DNA from: Apostichopus leukothele
Taxonomy: Eukaryota > Echinodermata > Holothuroidea > Aspidochirotida > Stichopodidae
Length of the DNA: 21,014 nucleotides
NCBI GenBank assembly: GCA_010014835.2
Contig: JAAAKB020155071.1
Coordinates: 1 to 21,014, forward strand
Direction of reading: 5' to 3'
The notes beneath the pieces are model-generated. The model was not told where the DNA came from, did no database searches, and saw nothing but the letters and a program-made list of their open reading frames with translations. This document shows, piece after piece, positions 20,908 through 21,014 of the stretch. A program made the translations under genes and the position numbers. Position 1 is the first letter of the stretch. Every line of letters starts with the position of its first letter.

Positions 20908-20933
20908 CCCCCCCCCACCCATCCCTCCCACCC
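20908..20933 (-). other. G-quadruplex / i-motif candidate
   Basis: A 9-base C run followed by four CCC tracts separated by one or two bases. On the minus strand this is a five-tract, short-loop G-quadruplex candidate. Confidence 0.65.
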
Positions 20934-21014
20934 GTACCTGCCTCAATCAACAACAAACGAAACAAGGGGGGGGGGTGTCAGGAACCTTTTGTTGCCATGG
21001 TCAAGAGTTTGGTA

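Larger units (their letters stand above)
19826..21014. other. Non-coding stretch to the end of the window, no gene seen
   Basis: Contains a 27-base pure pyrimidine tract at 20290-20316, a minus-strand G-quadruplex candidate at 20908-20933 and a G10 run at 20966-20975. Frames reach only 66 codons and none is recognisable. Confidence 0.6.

Noticed and set aside
1-21014. CRISPR array, bacterial operon, tRNA or rRNA genes
   Set aside because: No regularly spaced repeats, no ribosome-binding-site-led gene series, and no tRNA B-box or rRNA core was seen. The DNA is animal nuclear in character.
1-21014. Retroviral, LTR or Polinton-like element
   Set aside because: No long terminal repeats and no recognisable polymerase, integrase, capsid or envelope protein stretch was found.

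Overview
This is a 21 kb stretch of AT-rich animal nuclear DNA with one gene that can be recognised. That gene is an intact, intronless coding sequence for a Frizzled Wnt receptor of the FZD5/FZD8 (Fz5/8) class on the minus strand (5613-7280, 555 residues). The rest has no protein I recognise, no tRNA or rRNA gene, and no readable transposon or retroviral coding region. The open frames outside the gene are short (about 60-100 codons) and look like chance frames.

Organism: the Frizzled protein, one gene in 21 kb, and abundant microsatellites and G/C homopolymer runs point to a metazoan. The receptor stays close to vertebrate FZD5 through the cysteine-rich domain, the seven-helix core and even the last residues of the tail. 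This fits a marine invertebrate deuterostome such as an echinoderm or hemichordate, but the species assignment is an inference and other bilaterians are not excluded.

Layout: 1-2260 is non-coding with two G-quadruplex candidates. 2261-2430 is a long near-perfect palindrome with an (AT)n loop, probably a fold-back or MITE-like element. 2431-5324 is non-coding with one G-rich tract. 5325-5612 is the likely Frizzled 3' UTR, with an AATAAA signal and a hairpin that includes the stop codon. 5613-7280 is the Frizzled coding sequence. 7281-7505 holds its 5' leader, a four-codon upstream ORF and a TATA-like candidate. 8471-8510, about 1.2 kb upstream, has a CRE-like site next to an exact PBX-MEIS decamer and a homeodomain core. 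8511-21014 is non-coding, with scattered G4 motifs, small inverted repeats, a CpG-rich block at 15327-15580, a second cluster of developmental factor motifs at 19024-19282, and a hairpin plus CpG cluster at 19681-19817.

With a single gene there is no pathway to reconstruct from neighbours. The window reads as a developmental receptor gene in a large regulatory landscape. I found no convincing new multi-gene system. The items most worth a check are the receptor's altered C-terminal PDZ-ligand position, the stop-codon hairpin, the palindrome, and the two candidate enhancers.
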